Source: Latescibacteria bacterium UBA6620 (GTDB lineage Bacteria; Latescibacterota; UBA2968). From it: a DNA stretch of 64,000 nt. The notes beneath the pieces were generated by a model, which was not told where the DNA came from, searched no databases, and saw nothing but the letters and a program-made list of their open reading frames with translations. Below are positions 10,180 to 17,905 of the stretch, piece by piece. The translations under genes were made by a program, and so were the position numbers. Positions within the stretch are counted from its first letter, which is position 1. The number at the start of each line of letters is the position of its first letter. The stretch is taken from contig DJHM01000033.1 of assembly GCA_002433075.1 (NCBI GenBank), positions 94,635-158,634 of the forward strand. Direction: 5' to 3'.

Positions 10180-10275
10180 TCAGACGAGCGGACACACGGC
10201 AAGAACCATCGCAAACCAGAAATAGCTGCGACGCCATGAATACCGTCGATATCGAATGTCGAGAGTCGTCTTCAT
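10180..10275 (-). CDS. trpL: Putative trp operon leader peptide (31 aa)
   Basis: A short ORF translating as MKTTLDIRYRRYSW followed by RRSYFWFAMVLAVCPLV. It has an AGAGG ribosome-binding site 7 bases before the ATG. Residues 9-21 contain seven aromatic residues (three Tyr, two Trp, two Phe). The stop lies 24 bases before the terminator stem, and the start lies about 20-25 bases after the predicted transcription start. By analogy with known trp, phe and his leaders, ribosome stalling on the aromatic codons would control the terminator. Unlike E. coli trpL, the Trp codons are not adjacent. The gene is inferred from position and composition; a small hydrophobic peptide with another role is possible. 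Confidence 0.6.
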   Translation of the reverse strand: MKTTLDIRYRRYSWRRSYFWFAMVLAVCPLV

Positions 10276-10300
10276 CAGTTTACCTCTGCCAACGCAGATA

Positions 10301-10329
10301 ACAGTATCACATCCCGCGTGGTGTGTCAA
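10301..10329 (-). promoter_or_regulatory. Sigma70-type promoter of the trp/aromatic operon
   Basis: Minus-strand TTGACA (10324-10329), 17-base spacer, then TACTGT (10301-10306) preceded by TG in the extended -10 position. It lies just after the ABC ATPase stop and just before the leader ORF. A perfect -35 with correct spacing makes this a good promoter call; the -10 is weak (3 of 6). Confidence 0.6.
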
Positions 10330-10352
10330 CGTTCTTTCTTCAACTCGCACCG

Positions 10353-11081
10353 TTACTCGGCGTGACCGTCGATCGTTCCGACCTCGATCTTCAGGTCTTC
10401 GCGGTTGATGATGCGGTCGACCTGGCCATCACGAACCCAGACCACGCGGTCAGATACCGTCAGCATCTTGTGATCGTGCGTCGCCGAAATCACCGTCACG
10501 CCCGATTCCTTGTTCATCAGTCGGAGAAGCTCGATGATTTCGGTCCCTGTGTTCAGATCCAGGTTCCCGGTCGGTTCGTCGGCGAGGATGATCGCCGGGT
10601 CGTTCGCGAAGGCCCGGGCCACGGCCACACGCTGCTGCTGGCCGCCTGACAACTCGTATGGTTTATGCGAGATGCGTTCGCCGAGCCCCACCTTCGTCAG
10701 CAGGTCGACCCCTTTGTCCCGCGCCTCGTCGCTCGTCAGTCCGGCGAAAACCATCGGGAGCGTCACGTTTTCGAGAGCGGTCATCACAGGGATCAGATTG
10801 AAGGACTGGAAGATGTAGCCGATCTTTCGACACCTCAGCCAGGCCAACTCGTAGGCGTCGAGCTGCGCTACGTCAACATCATCGATATACACCTTGCCTT
10901 CCGAAGGTTTGTCGAGACCGCCGATCATGTTGAACAGCGTACTCTTCCCCGAGCCCGACGGACCCATAATCGAAAGGTATTCCCCCTGCTCGACCTCGAG
11001 GTCCACGCCTTTGAGTGCCTGGAGACTGAAGTCTCCCATCTCGTAGACCTTCTTGACTTGTTGCGTACGAACAACCGCCAT
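10353..11081 (-). CDS. ABC transporter ATP-binding protein, LolD/MacB/FtsE type
   Basis: 242 residues with Walker A GPSGSGKST, Q-loop GYIFQSFNLIP, signature LSGGQQQRVAVARA and Walker B IILADEPTGNLD. The GNLD after Walker B and the overall length place it in the LolD/MacB/FtsE group, which powers mechanotransmission through FtsX-like permeases rather than classical transport. ATG at 11081. Its partner permease is the next gene upstream, with about 45 bases between them. The substrate or target is not evident. Confidence 0.93.
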   Translation of the reverse strand: MAVVRTQQVKKVYEMGDFSLQALKGVDLEVEQGEYLSIMGPSGSGKSTLFNMIGGLDKPSEGKVYIDDVDVAQLDAYELAWLRCRKIGYIFQSFNLIPVMTALENVTLPMVFAGLTSDEARDKGVDLLTKVGLGERISHKPYELSGGQQQRVAVARAFANDPAIILADEPTGNLDLNTGTEIIELLRLMNKESGVTVISATHDHKMLTVSDRVVWVRDGQVDRIINREDLKIEVGTIDGHAE

Positions 11082-11126
11082 GTACGAACCCTCTCTTCGA
11101 CTGTTTCGCCGGCGTCAGATTCCGAA

Positions 11127-11804
11127 CTAGACTTCGAGACGCATCGCGTCGACCGGCTCCATCTTCGCCGCTCGGTAGGCGGGAATAATTCCGCCAAGCA
11201 GCGACAGCACGGATCCGATCACGATCGCCAGTATTGAACTTTCGAGCACCGAAGGCCACGGCGTGTGCGTGAAGGTCGCCATTCCGAAGCTCGCCATCGT
11301 CAGAAGAAGGGTCAGCGCCAACCCGATCAACGTCCCGATGATCGTCCCAGCCGTACCCATAAACGACGACTCCAGCAGGAACAATTTGATGATGAACCCG
11401 TCCAGAGCACCCATACACTTCATCGTGCCGATTTCTCTGAACCGCTCCGTGACTGACATCAGCATTGCGTTGGTGATTCCCACAAGACAGACCAGCAGGG
11501 ACAGCACGACGAGCCAGGTATTCTTCGACGCTTCCTGCATCGACGCTGCGCTGTCGGGATCTGTATCGATGCCCTTCTGTTGGAGGATCAGGTCGAGCTT
11601 TGGATCCCCCGCCAACTTGATTCCATTGATGATGTCCGTGTTGACCCAGATCGACATCAAGAAGGCGATCGCAAGAACGATACCGCTCACCGTAATCAGG
11701 GATCTCCCGAATCGAATCTTCACGCTGTTAAAGCTGATCTCGACCGCTTTAGACAGCGGGAGATTGACCTGCGTTCCGATTCGGGTGTCCTGCTGCTCTG
11801 CCAT
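11127..11804 (-). CDS. Short FtsX/MacB-like permease
   Basis: 225 residues. One N-terminal TM (SLITVSGIVLAIAFLMSI), a short periplasmic stretch of roughly 55 residues, then three C-terminal TMs. The FtsX-domain signature ERFREIGTMKCMGALDGFI lies between TM2 and TM3, and the C-terminal IPAYRAAKMEPVDAMR is typical. MacB/LolC-type proteins usually have a periplasmic domain of 150-250 residues, so this is a stripped-down version, probably acting as a homodimer with the adjacent ATPase. It lies between the ATPase gene and an S41 protease gene, an arrangement reminiscent of ftsEX-ctpA clusters where FtsEX controls envelope hydrolases. Confidence 0.85.
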   Translation of the reverse strand: MAEQQDTRIGTQVNLPLSKAVEISFNSVKIRFGRSLITVSGIVLAIAFLMSIWVNTDIINGIKLAGDPKLDLILQQKGIDTDPDSAASMQEASKNTWLVVLSLLVCLVGITNAMLMSVTERFREIGTMKCMGALDGFIIKLFLLESSFMGTAGTIIGTLIGLALTLLLTMASFGMATFTHTPWPSVLESSILAIVIGSVLSLLGGIIPAYRAAKMEPVDAMRLEV

Positions 11805-11822
11805 TCCTGCCTCCAGATCTTC

Positions 11823-13478
11823 TTACCGCACGTTCTCGAAAGCCGGGTCGGTCCCCGACCCCGTCGCCGGGCTCGTGCCACGGCGCATATCATGGAAAGC
11901 CCTACTGTCCAGAAGAGCAAGCGCTTTGTCAAACAGCGAAATCGACTGCTGAACCACGGGGTCGTCCTCGACGGCCACACGCCCCGCGGCAGCAGTGCCC
12001 CAACGAATCTGGGCAATCTGCCGGCGCAACCTTCGCTTCACGAATTCGGCGCTCTGCTTCAGAGATCTCTCCTGTTCAGAACCGAACTTCGGATCGGTGT
12101 TCTCCAGAAACTTCCGAAACTTCGTCAGCTCTCTCTTCCCGGGTTCGAAGCCGGTGAAGAAACTGTTGAAATCGACGTGGGCACGGGTGATGGACTGCCC
12201 GTGTTTCGTCGCGAATTCCAGAACCAGAGACTCAGAGACGATGTGGCGCTCGAACACCGTCAGGGAATCCGGATGAAGGGCGATATCTGGCGTGATTCCC
12301 CCGCTCCCATAGACTTCGCGGGCCAGAATTTCCGTGTAGTAGATCGGCTTGTCGAGCGTCGCGTCGGCATTGGGATCGTAATCGTCGTGAGCGGCTTCGA
12401 GGTAAGCCATCCGGTCGTCCGAATACGGGCGCTGAATCGGTCGACCGCTCGGCGTGAAGTAGCTTGCTACAGTCAGAAGCACCGCGCCTCCATTCTGCAG
12501 CCCGTATTGCTTCTGAACCAGCCCCTTCCCGAACGTTGTATGCCCGACAATCAGACCTCGATCGTAATCCTGGACCGCACCGGCTACGATCTCTGATGCG
12601 CTCGCGCTGCGACTGTTGACCAGGACGATGACCGGAACCGCTTCCGGTACCAGTGGCTTCTTTCTCGAAAAGTGATCTTCACGCGACCCACGCCGGCGTC
12701 CCTCGGTATACACCACGAGACGACCAGGATCCAGCAGCTTATCGGACACGGCCACCGCCTGTTCCAGGTAGCCCCCCCCGTTGTTCCGCAGGTCGAAAAT
12801 CAGTTTGGCCATCCCCCTGCTGCCCAGATTCTCCAAGGCCGCACTGAGCTCCTCGCTCGTGCGCCCGGAGAAGCGGTCGATCTTCACGTAGCCGACCTCA
12901 TCATTGAGCATAAACGCGTATCGGACGCTCGGGACCCGGATTTTTCCTCGAACGATGTCGAACTCGAGCAACGCGTCGACGCCTTCGCGCTGCACGGAGA
13001 CGTGGACAGTCGTGCCCTTCGGACCCTTCAGACGCCCTTCGACCTCGTTGATCTTGATGCCCACTGATGATTTCCCGTCGATCTTGATGATACGGTCGCC
13101 AGGTAGCAAGCCAACTTTGGCCGCCGGGGAACCTTCGATCGGTGACAGAACCGTCAGGAAACTCTCAATGATCTCGAAATAGATACCGATGCCCTCGAAG
13201 GATCCCTCCAGTCGCTCCTGCATCTCTCGAAAATCTTCAGCGCTGATGTATGTCGAATGGGGATCCAAACGGGACAGGTAGCCTTCAATTGCGCCATCGT
13301 AGAGGGCGGCCTGGTCTACTTCCTCGTAGTAGTAGCGGCGAACCAGGTCGTTCAAATCACCGAACGCCTGCGCCTGATCGACGATGGAGGGTCTCCGAGC
13401 GGGCTGGGCGTCGCTGCGCCCGGAGGAAATCACCAGGGCAGCCAGAAGAGAGATCAAGTAGGGCACAAGACGTCTCAC
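11823..13478 (-). CDS. ctpA: S41 C-terminal processing protease (CtpA/Prc family)
   Basis: About 551 residues, exported. Signal peptide MRRLVPYLISLLAALVISSG, then the N-terminal helical region, a PDZ domain (about 90-180: LSPIEGSPAAKVGLLPGD), and the Ser/Lys protease core with NSRSASASEIVAG and GKGLVQKQYGL. A C-terminal helical extension of about 150 residues follows. The frame is open to a TTG at 13496, but the GTG at 13478 gives a cleaner signal peptide; neither has a clear ribosome-binding site. The downstream neighbours are an FtsX-like permease and its ATPase. Family role: cleavage of C-termini of periplasmic proteins, often peptidoglycan hydrolases. Confidence 0.92.
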   Translation of the reverse strand: MRRLVPYLISLLAALVISSGRSDAQPARRPSIVDQAQAFGDLNDLVRRYYYEEVDQAALYDGAIEGYLSRLDPHSTYISAEDFREMQERLEGSFEGIGIYFEIIESFLTVLSPIEGSPAAKVGLLPGDRIIKIDGKSSVGIKINEVEGRLKGPKGTTVHVSVQREGVDALLEFDIVRGKIRVPSVRYAFMLNDEVGYVKIDRFSGRTSEELSAALENLGSRGMAKLIFDLRNNGGGYLEQAVAVSDKLLDPGRLVVYTEGRRRGSREDHFSRKKPLVPEAVPVIVLVNSRSASASEIVAGAVQDYDRGLIVGHTTFGKGLVQKQYGLQNGGAVLLTVASYFTPSGRPIQRPYSDDRMAYLEAAHDDYDPNADATLDKPIYYTEILAREVYGSGGITPDIALHPDSLTVFERHIVSESLVLEFATKHGQSITRAHVDFNSFFTGFEPGKRELTKFRKFLENTDPKFGSEQERSLKQSAEFVKRRLRRQIAQIRWGTAAAGRVAVEDDPVVQQSISLFDKALALLDSRAFHDMRRGTSPATGSGTDPAFENVR

Positions 13479-13517
13479 AGGAAAAATAAAATCCAACGTA
13501 AGTATTTGAAGAGTTGA

Positions 13518-13546
13518 AACTTAACGAGCCTGAAGAACCGTGTCAA
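13518..13546 (-). promoter_or_regulatory. Promoter of the S41 protease-ABC operon
   Basis: Minus-strand TTGACA (13541-13546), 17 bases, TAAGTT (13518-13523). It lies in the 70-88 base gap between the RmlD-like gene and the protease start. Perfect -35, weak -10. Confidence 0.45.
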
Positions 13547-13566
13547 GCCGGGAACCGATTCGGGCC

Positions 13567-14445
13567 TCATCCCGAAGTGCCAGCCGCCTTCATCGTCTCC
13601 AGATGTTGTCGATAAGGAGCTCCGATCGAACCCAGGAGCCTATCGACACAGTCTGTTCGGAGCCCCGCCCTGAGGGGCCTGCGTGCCGCCTGGCCGAGGT
13701 CGGCGCTCCGTACGGGTTTCACGAGGTCAGATCGCAATCCGAACACATCACAGAGCGCCTCAACCATCTCGTACCGGGTCAGGTAATCCCGCCCGGCTAC
13801 GTGGACCACTCCCGTCGCGCCCTTCTCCGTCAATCCACGGATCGACGTCACCAGGTCGGGCAACCAGGTCGGGTTCGCCCACTCGTCGGTCACTACCTGG
13901 ATCGATTCACCCTCCTGCAGTGCGCTCAGGGCCCAGGTCACGAAATTGGGCCGCACTCCGGACTGGAATCCGAAAAGGACCGCCGTCCGAACCACACAGG
14001 CTTCGCATTCTGACAGAGCGACTGCTTCCCCTTCCAGCTTCGTTCGACCGTAGACACTCAGCGGATGTGCCTCATCTTCCTCGCCGTAGGGGCCGGCTTC
14101 CCCATCGAACACATAGTTCGTCGACAACTGGAGCAGTCGAATACGACGCTCCCCACACGCTTGCGCCAACTTCGAGACCGCGTCGACGTGGATGCGCCGC
14201 GCAAGTGCCGGATCCTTTTCGCACCCGTCGACACTCGTGACCGCCGCCGTGTTCACGACCCAAGCCGGATCGACCTCATCGAGTGCCCGTTCGACGGTCG
14301 GGGAATCTTCCAGGTCGACCCGAACCCAGCCGGTCGCATCCTCTGGCTCCCGGGCGGCCGGAACCATTTCCGATCCCGATTCAGTCAGACCACGGCCGAG
14401 GAACCCCGTGGCCCCTATCACCAGGATGCGTCCCGGCCGATTCAC
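13567..14445 (-). CDS. RmlD-like NAD(P)-dependent sugar/nucleotide reductase
   Basis: 292 residues, extended short-chain dehydrogenase of the dTDP-4-dehydrorhamnose reductase type. Rossmann motif ILVIGATGFLGRGL, substrate-side VVNTAAVTSVDGCEKDPA, LSTNYVFDG and the catalytic YGRTKLEGE (YxxxK). The start is the GTG at 14443-14445, overlapping the stop of the upstream gene as GTGA; the frame is open further upstream, but that would overlap the neighbour by 150 bases. No other rhamnose genes (rmlA, B, C) are nearby, so the substrate is uncertain. Similar proteins include the MAT2B/sugar reductase group. Confidence 0.8.
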   Translation of the reverse strand: MNRPGRILVIGATGFLGRGLTESGSEMVPAAREPEDATGWVRVDLEDSPTVERALDEVDPAWVVNTAAVTSVDGCEKDPALARRIHVDAVSKLAQACGERRIRLLQLSTNYVFDGEAGPYGEEDEAHPLSVYGRTKLEGEAVALSECEACVVRTAVLFGFQSGVRPNFVTWALSALQEGESIQVVTDEWANPTWLPDLVTSIRGLTEKGATGVVHVAGRDYLTRYEMVEALCDVFGLRSDLVKPVRSADLGQAARRPLRAGLRTDCVDRLLGSIGAPYRQHLETMKAAGTSG

Positions 14446-15938
14446 CTTTCTTCTCCCACAAAAAGACGCAGTGCGCCGGCCAGGGACCCTGCGTGTGCGG
14501 AGTCGTTCAGGCTGCGGGGAACCCAGACCGCCAGCAGCTGTCCCGCCCGTGACGCATACACGGGATTGTCCGTCTCCTCGGCCAGCCGAATCAGGCATTC
14601 GGCCAGGACTCCGATTGCGCCGGGTTCGTGGCGATCGAGGGAGGATTGGTCCTCCCCCGCCCGAATCCTGTCGCCCTCGCCATCCGGCGCCACGAAGGTC
14701 GCCCAGGCCCGATTCAGGATTCGCTCGGCGATTCCCTGAAGGCCGCGACCGCTGTCCAGCCGATCTACATCCAAAAGCGCTCGAGCGATCAGCGCCGCGT
14801 CAGCCAACGTCTCCGCCCGATCGACAGGCGCGCCCCTCTCGTCATACCCCGCCACCAGCCGCTCCGTGACCCAGGACCACCGGTCGGTCGACGCGTTCAG
14901 CCCGATCTCCATCGCGTGAACCGTCGCTGAAACCGCCTGGGCGTTCCAGCGAGGAATCCATCGCGCATCGACAGGTCGAGATCCTTCCCCATAAAGAGAG
15001 GGCGCGAAAACGCTGTCCGGCGTCACGAATCCTGCCAGGCCGGCCGCGAAGTAAGGACCGGTCTCATCCTCCACACCCAGCACCCGCTCCACTGCATCCA
15101 GGAGGCCCTGGGCCCTGTGTCGCCAGGCATCGTCACCGCTACGTGACGCGAGAACTGCCGCTGTCATCAAAAGGGCCGCATTGTGGGTAAGGGTCATCTC
15201 CTCGTCCTTCAGAACACCGTCCTCCGTAACCAGACCGACCGAGAACAGGCCCTGCTCGTTCACCTGCCTTTCATCATACACCTGGTCGATCTCCGGCGTG
15301 TCGAGCGCTCCGAGACGTTCCAGAAAGAGCAGAATTTCAGCCGAAGGGGAGGTTGCGTTCGCGATCTGCGATCGTACGCTATCCATGAACGTCCTCAGAA
15401 CACCTTCGTCGACGACATCCAGCGGAAGAGGGGTCGGCCGGCTCCTCGCAACCAGCCGATTTCTGCTACGCTCGATATCCTCCATCCTGTCGGGGATGTC
15501 GTAGAGAAGGTGTACCCGTCGCATCAGACGGCCCAGATCATCCGAATCGATATACTGGGTTCCCGTAATCCAACCGCGATGGGGATTGATCACAGCCAGA
15601 CTCGGCCAGGTGCCCAGCCCGTACCGTTCGAACAGATCGGGTCGCTCCGTCGCATCGACCGCAACCGGATGGGTAACGCGTCGGATTTCGCGAACGACCT
15701 GCGGGTCGCTCAGCACGCGGGACGCAAGTGCGTGGCACCAGAAGGATCGACGATTGTAGAGATACAGCAGGATCGGCTTGTCGTTCGCCTCGGCCTTGTC
15801 TTCCCAGGCCCCCCAGGGCACCGTGCCCAGAGGAACCGCTGACAGTCGTGGGACTACAGTTTGGCGACCATCGGAGTTGCATCCCGCGAGGCTGAGCAAC
15901 AGACCCGTCGCAAGCGTCAACGCGACGGGGGCGTACAC
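14442..15938 (-). CDS. DUF255/YyaL-like lipoprotein with thioredoxin-like domain
   Basis: 498 residues. Lipoprotein signal with lipobox LAGC. Residues about 40-150 resemble the DUF255/thioredoxin-like domain at the N-terminus of YyaL/SSP411 proteins: WGAWEDKAEANDKPILLYLY, SFWCHALASRVLSDPQVV, VDATERPDLFERYGLGTWPSL. Only one Cys (SFWCHA) remains where SSP411 proteins have CHWCH, so it is not a dithiol oxidoreductase. The remainder is helical (an alpha/alpha toroid-like arrangement, inferred). GTG start at 15938. It overlaps the RmlD-like gene by 4 bases. Function unknown. Confidence 0.65.
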   Translation of the reverse strand: MYAPVALTLATGLLLSLAGCNSDGRQTVVPRLSAVPLGTVPWGAWEDKAEANDKPILLYLYNRRSFWCHALASRVLSDPQVVREIRRVTHPVAVDATERPDLFERYGLGTWPSLAVINPHRGWITGTQYIDSDDLGRLMRRVHLLYDIPDRMEDIERSRNRLVARSRPTPLPLDVVDEGVLRTFMDSVRSQIANATSPSAEILLFLERLGALDTPEIDQVYDERQVNEQGLFSVGLVTEDGVLKDEEMTLTHNAALLMTAAVLASRSGDDAWRHRAQGLLDAVERVLGVEDETGPYFAAGLAGFVTPDSVFAPSLYGEGSRPVDARWIPRWNAQAVSATVHAMEIGLNASTDRWSWVTERLVAGYDERGAPVDRAETLADAALIARALLDVDRLDSGRGLQGIAERILNRAWATFVAPDGEGDRIRAGEDQSSLDRHEPGAIGVLAECLIRLAEETDNPVYASRAGQLLAVWVPRSLNDSAHAGSLAGALRLFVGEER

Positions 15939-16142
15939 GAAAACGGCCGCCCCGATGGACCGAATCGAGTGGCCGTTGAATTCGTTTCCAAAGAATGGAA
16001 CCCGTCTGCCGTATGGTCGTTTAAGTCCTATGCTTCAGCCCGGGATGCGGCCTGGCGAGCCCAGAAACCCAGAAAAATCTTGACACTTATTTGCCCCAGG
16101 CCATACATTTTTTGCTGTTTGACCGGCAGGATTTGCCGATGG

Positions 16143-16409
16143 TTAGGATGAAGGCCCGATGCCTTCGAGGGGAATGGCTTCAGCAATCAGCATAATCGGG
16201 ATTTCGTCCTCGATGGGGTAAAGATACTTTCCGTCCTCGCGGACGAGCCCCCCGTCGATCGGCTTTTCAAGGGGATTTCCGGCGCGATTCTTGAGCGATC
16301 CGGCCTCGATTCTGCGATTGATTTCGGCCACTAAATTGTCGTCGGCCAGCTTGACCGGGGTCTTGTCCTCCGGGCAGGCCAGAATATCGAGCAATTCCTG
16401 ATCGATCAT
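16143..16409 (-). CDS. Trm112/UPF0434-like small protein
   Basis: 88 residues. Starts MIDQELLDILACPEDK and ends with YLYPIEDEIPIMLIAEAIP, both typical of the UPF0434/Trm112 family. An insertion of about 28 residues (EINRRIEAGSLKNRAGNP onward) separates the two halves. Only one Cys is left, so a zinc site is unlikely. In other bacteria UPF0434 genes sit near lipid-A or nucleotide-sugar genes; here it stands alone behind its own promoter. The molecular role is unknown. Confidence 0.8.
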   Translation of the reverse strand: MIDQELLDILACPEDKTPVKLADDNLVAEINRRIEAGSLKNRAGNPLEKPIDGGLVREDGKYLYPIEDEIPIMLIAEAIPLEGIGPSS

Positions 16410-16458
16410 CGTTTTCAGCCCTTATTGGAACGGCGTTTGCCTCACCTGTCAACGCCAG

Positions 16459-16486
16459 AATATAACACAAGGCTTCTTCCAGACAA
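16459..16486 (-). promoter_or_regulatory. Promoter of the Trm112-like gene
   Basis: Minus-strand TTGTCT (16481-16486), 16 bases, TATATT (16459-16464, 5 of 6 to consensus). It ends about 50 bases before the ATG of the Trm112-like gene. Confidence 0.5.
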
Positions 16487-16835
16487 CACTGGTTCACGAT
16501 TCGCCCCAAAAAGGACAGCGCCTATCGTCACTCGCTAACGGGTTTGGCTGCAACACGTTTCACTGACGTTCACAAGTTTAGACAGAAATCAGCTTGCGCA
16601 TCGGGGCGCACCCACAAACGGGGCCGTCCTGGTCGAGCGTTGCAGAGCCAACTACCGTTGGGAGTGCAGGCGGCTTCCCCTCTGATCGCACCCTACGATC
16701 GTCCCAGGCCGTGCAGGTCATCAAAGTCGCTCCATCCCGGCCAAACCACCCTCGGTTTTCTGTTCTGTCGCGCCCAATCCAGGTCGTGCCTACTGCGGCA
16801 AGGTTCATTGCCGTGCGAATTACTGGAGGAGAATT
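16487..16835 (+). other. Gene-free region upstream of porV with a nested palindrome
   Basis: The 349 bases between the promoter of the minus-strand Trm112-like gene and porV hold no convincing ORF. A nested hairpin occupies 16641-16668: TGCA, GAG, CCAAC, loop TACC, GTTGG, GAG, TGCA. GGGG at 16620-16623 can pair with CCCC at 16677-16680 around it. The symmetrical GAG/GAG internal loop suggests a folded RNA leader or an operator. It matches none of the conserved motifs of RNase P, SRP or tmRNA that I know. I saw no clear plus-strand promoter. GGAGGAG before the porV ATG is a strong ribosome-binding site. Confidence 0.4.
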
Positions 16836-17888
16836 ATGCTGAAGTATCTCTCTCACCGAGTCACTCTGGCGACGCTTGCCGCGGTCTGCGTTTTCGGGCT
16901 CGGCGCCAGCCAGGTTGACGCGACCCCGGAGAGCCGGGCGGCGGCCAACTTCCTGCTCTACCAGCCGAGTGCACGTTCGGCGGGTCTGGGTGATGCCTAC
17001 GTCGCGATTGCGGACGACGCGAACGCCACCTTCTTCAACCCCGCCGCGCTCGCCGACGACCACGGTCGATCCCTCAGCACGACGTTTTACAAACCCGTAC
17101 CCTCTCTCGCCAACGACATTTTCACATCCTTCGGTTCCTACACCCAGCCAATGGAGGGCGTAGGCAATTTCGGGATCAGCCTGATCTACACGTCGCTCGG
17201 GACACAGTTCCGTACGGGGGAACAGGGCGAAGAGCTGGGCGAGTTCACAAGTTTTGGAATCGCCTTCGGTATCTCCTACGGCGCGCACCTTACCCGGACC
17301 ATCTCCCTGGGCATCACGACCAAGCTGATCCACGAAAACCTCGCGGCCCAGGGCGCGGGCGACGAAGCCGGTAGTGGAACAGGCACTTCCTTCGCCGGCG
17401 ACATCGGCTTTCTGTGGAAGCCCGGCGACCGCTTCTCCCTCGGGTGGGCCCTTCGGAACGTCGGCCCCAATATGACGTTCATCGACGCCGACCAGTCCGA
17501 CCCTCTGCCGCAGAACTTCACGATCGGCTTCGGCTACGACCTGATGCAGCGCGACAACTACACCTTGCTGCTTACGAGCGACATCTACAAGCCGCTGGCT
17601 GACGAAGGCTTCGGCTCCTTTCTGAGCGGGTGGACCGACGGAAGTGGTGAAGAGGAACTGAAAGACATCGACTACCACGTCGGTGTCGAATGGGCCTACA
17701 ATCTGTCCGACCTCTCCGCTTTCGCCCTCCGTGCCGGGTATTCGCACGACGAGGACGGAAACCGGAAGACGCCGACATTCGGATTGGGTCTCAAGTACGA
17801 CTGGGCGACCTTCGACCTGTCCTATTTCGCGAACTCGAATGCGGCCGTTCGAAACGTCTTCCGCTTCAGCGGCGGATTTTCCTTCTAG
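16836..17888 (+). CDS. porV: PorV-like outer-membrane beta-barrel protein
   Basis: 350 residues with a signal peptide (about 1-29). The N-terminal block PSARSAGLGDAYVAIADD followed by ANATFFNPAALA is the hallmark of the PorV/PorQ/UPF0164 family. The rest alternates in beta-strand fashion and ends in Phe (FRFSGGFSF), as expected of a barrel. In Bacteroidota PorV (LptO) is the T9SS component that escorts cargo with C-terminal sorting domains to the attachment complex. The next gene encodes exactly such a cargo, which supports the name. The related family of FadL-like or non-T9SS PorV paralogues is the alternative. Confidence 0.8.
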   Translation: MLKYLSHRVTLATLAAVCVFGLGASQVDATPESRAAANFLLYQPSARSAGLGDAYVAIADDANATFFNPAALADDHGRSLSTTFYKPVPSLANDIFTSFGSYTQPMEGVGNFGISLIYTSLGTQFRTGEQGEELGEFTSFGIAFGISYGAHLTRTISLGITTKLIHENLAAQGAGDEAGSGTGTSFAGDIGFLWKPGDRFSLGWALRNVGPNMTFIDADQSDPLPQNFTIGFGYDLMQRDNYTLLLTSDIYKPLADEGFGSFLSGWTDGSGEEELKDIDYHVGVEWAYNLSDLSAFALRAGYSHDEDGNRKTPTFGLGLKYDWATFDLSYFANSNAAVRNVFRFSGGFSF

Positions 17889-17905
17889 GGATACCACCGG
17901 ATTTG

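Noticed and set aside
13567..14445. dTDP-rhamnose operon
   Set aside because: Only an RmlD-like gene is present; RmlA, RmlB and RmlC are absent nearby, so the name rmlD is not assigned.
16612..16790. Candidate 6S, SRP, RNase P or tmRNA gene
   Set aside because: None of the conserved core motifs of SRP RNA, RNase P RNA or tmRNA is present; 6S cannot be judged by eye, so it is kept only as an unnamed structured region.
16578..17897. 439-codon open frame antisense to porV
   Set aside because: It lies opposite a gene with clear PorV motifs, and its Val/Gly/Glu-rich composition is typical of GC-rich antisense frames.
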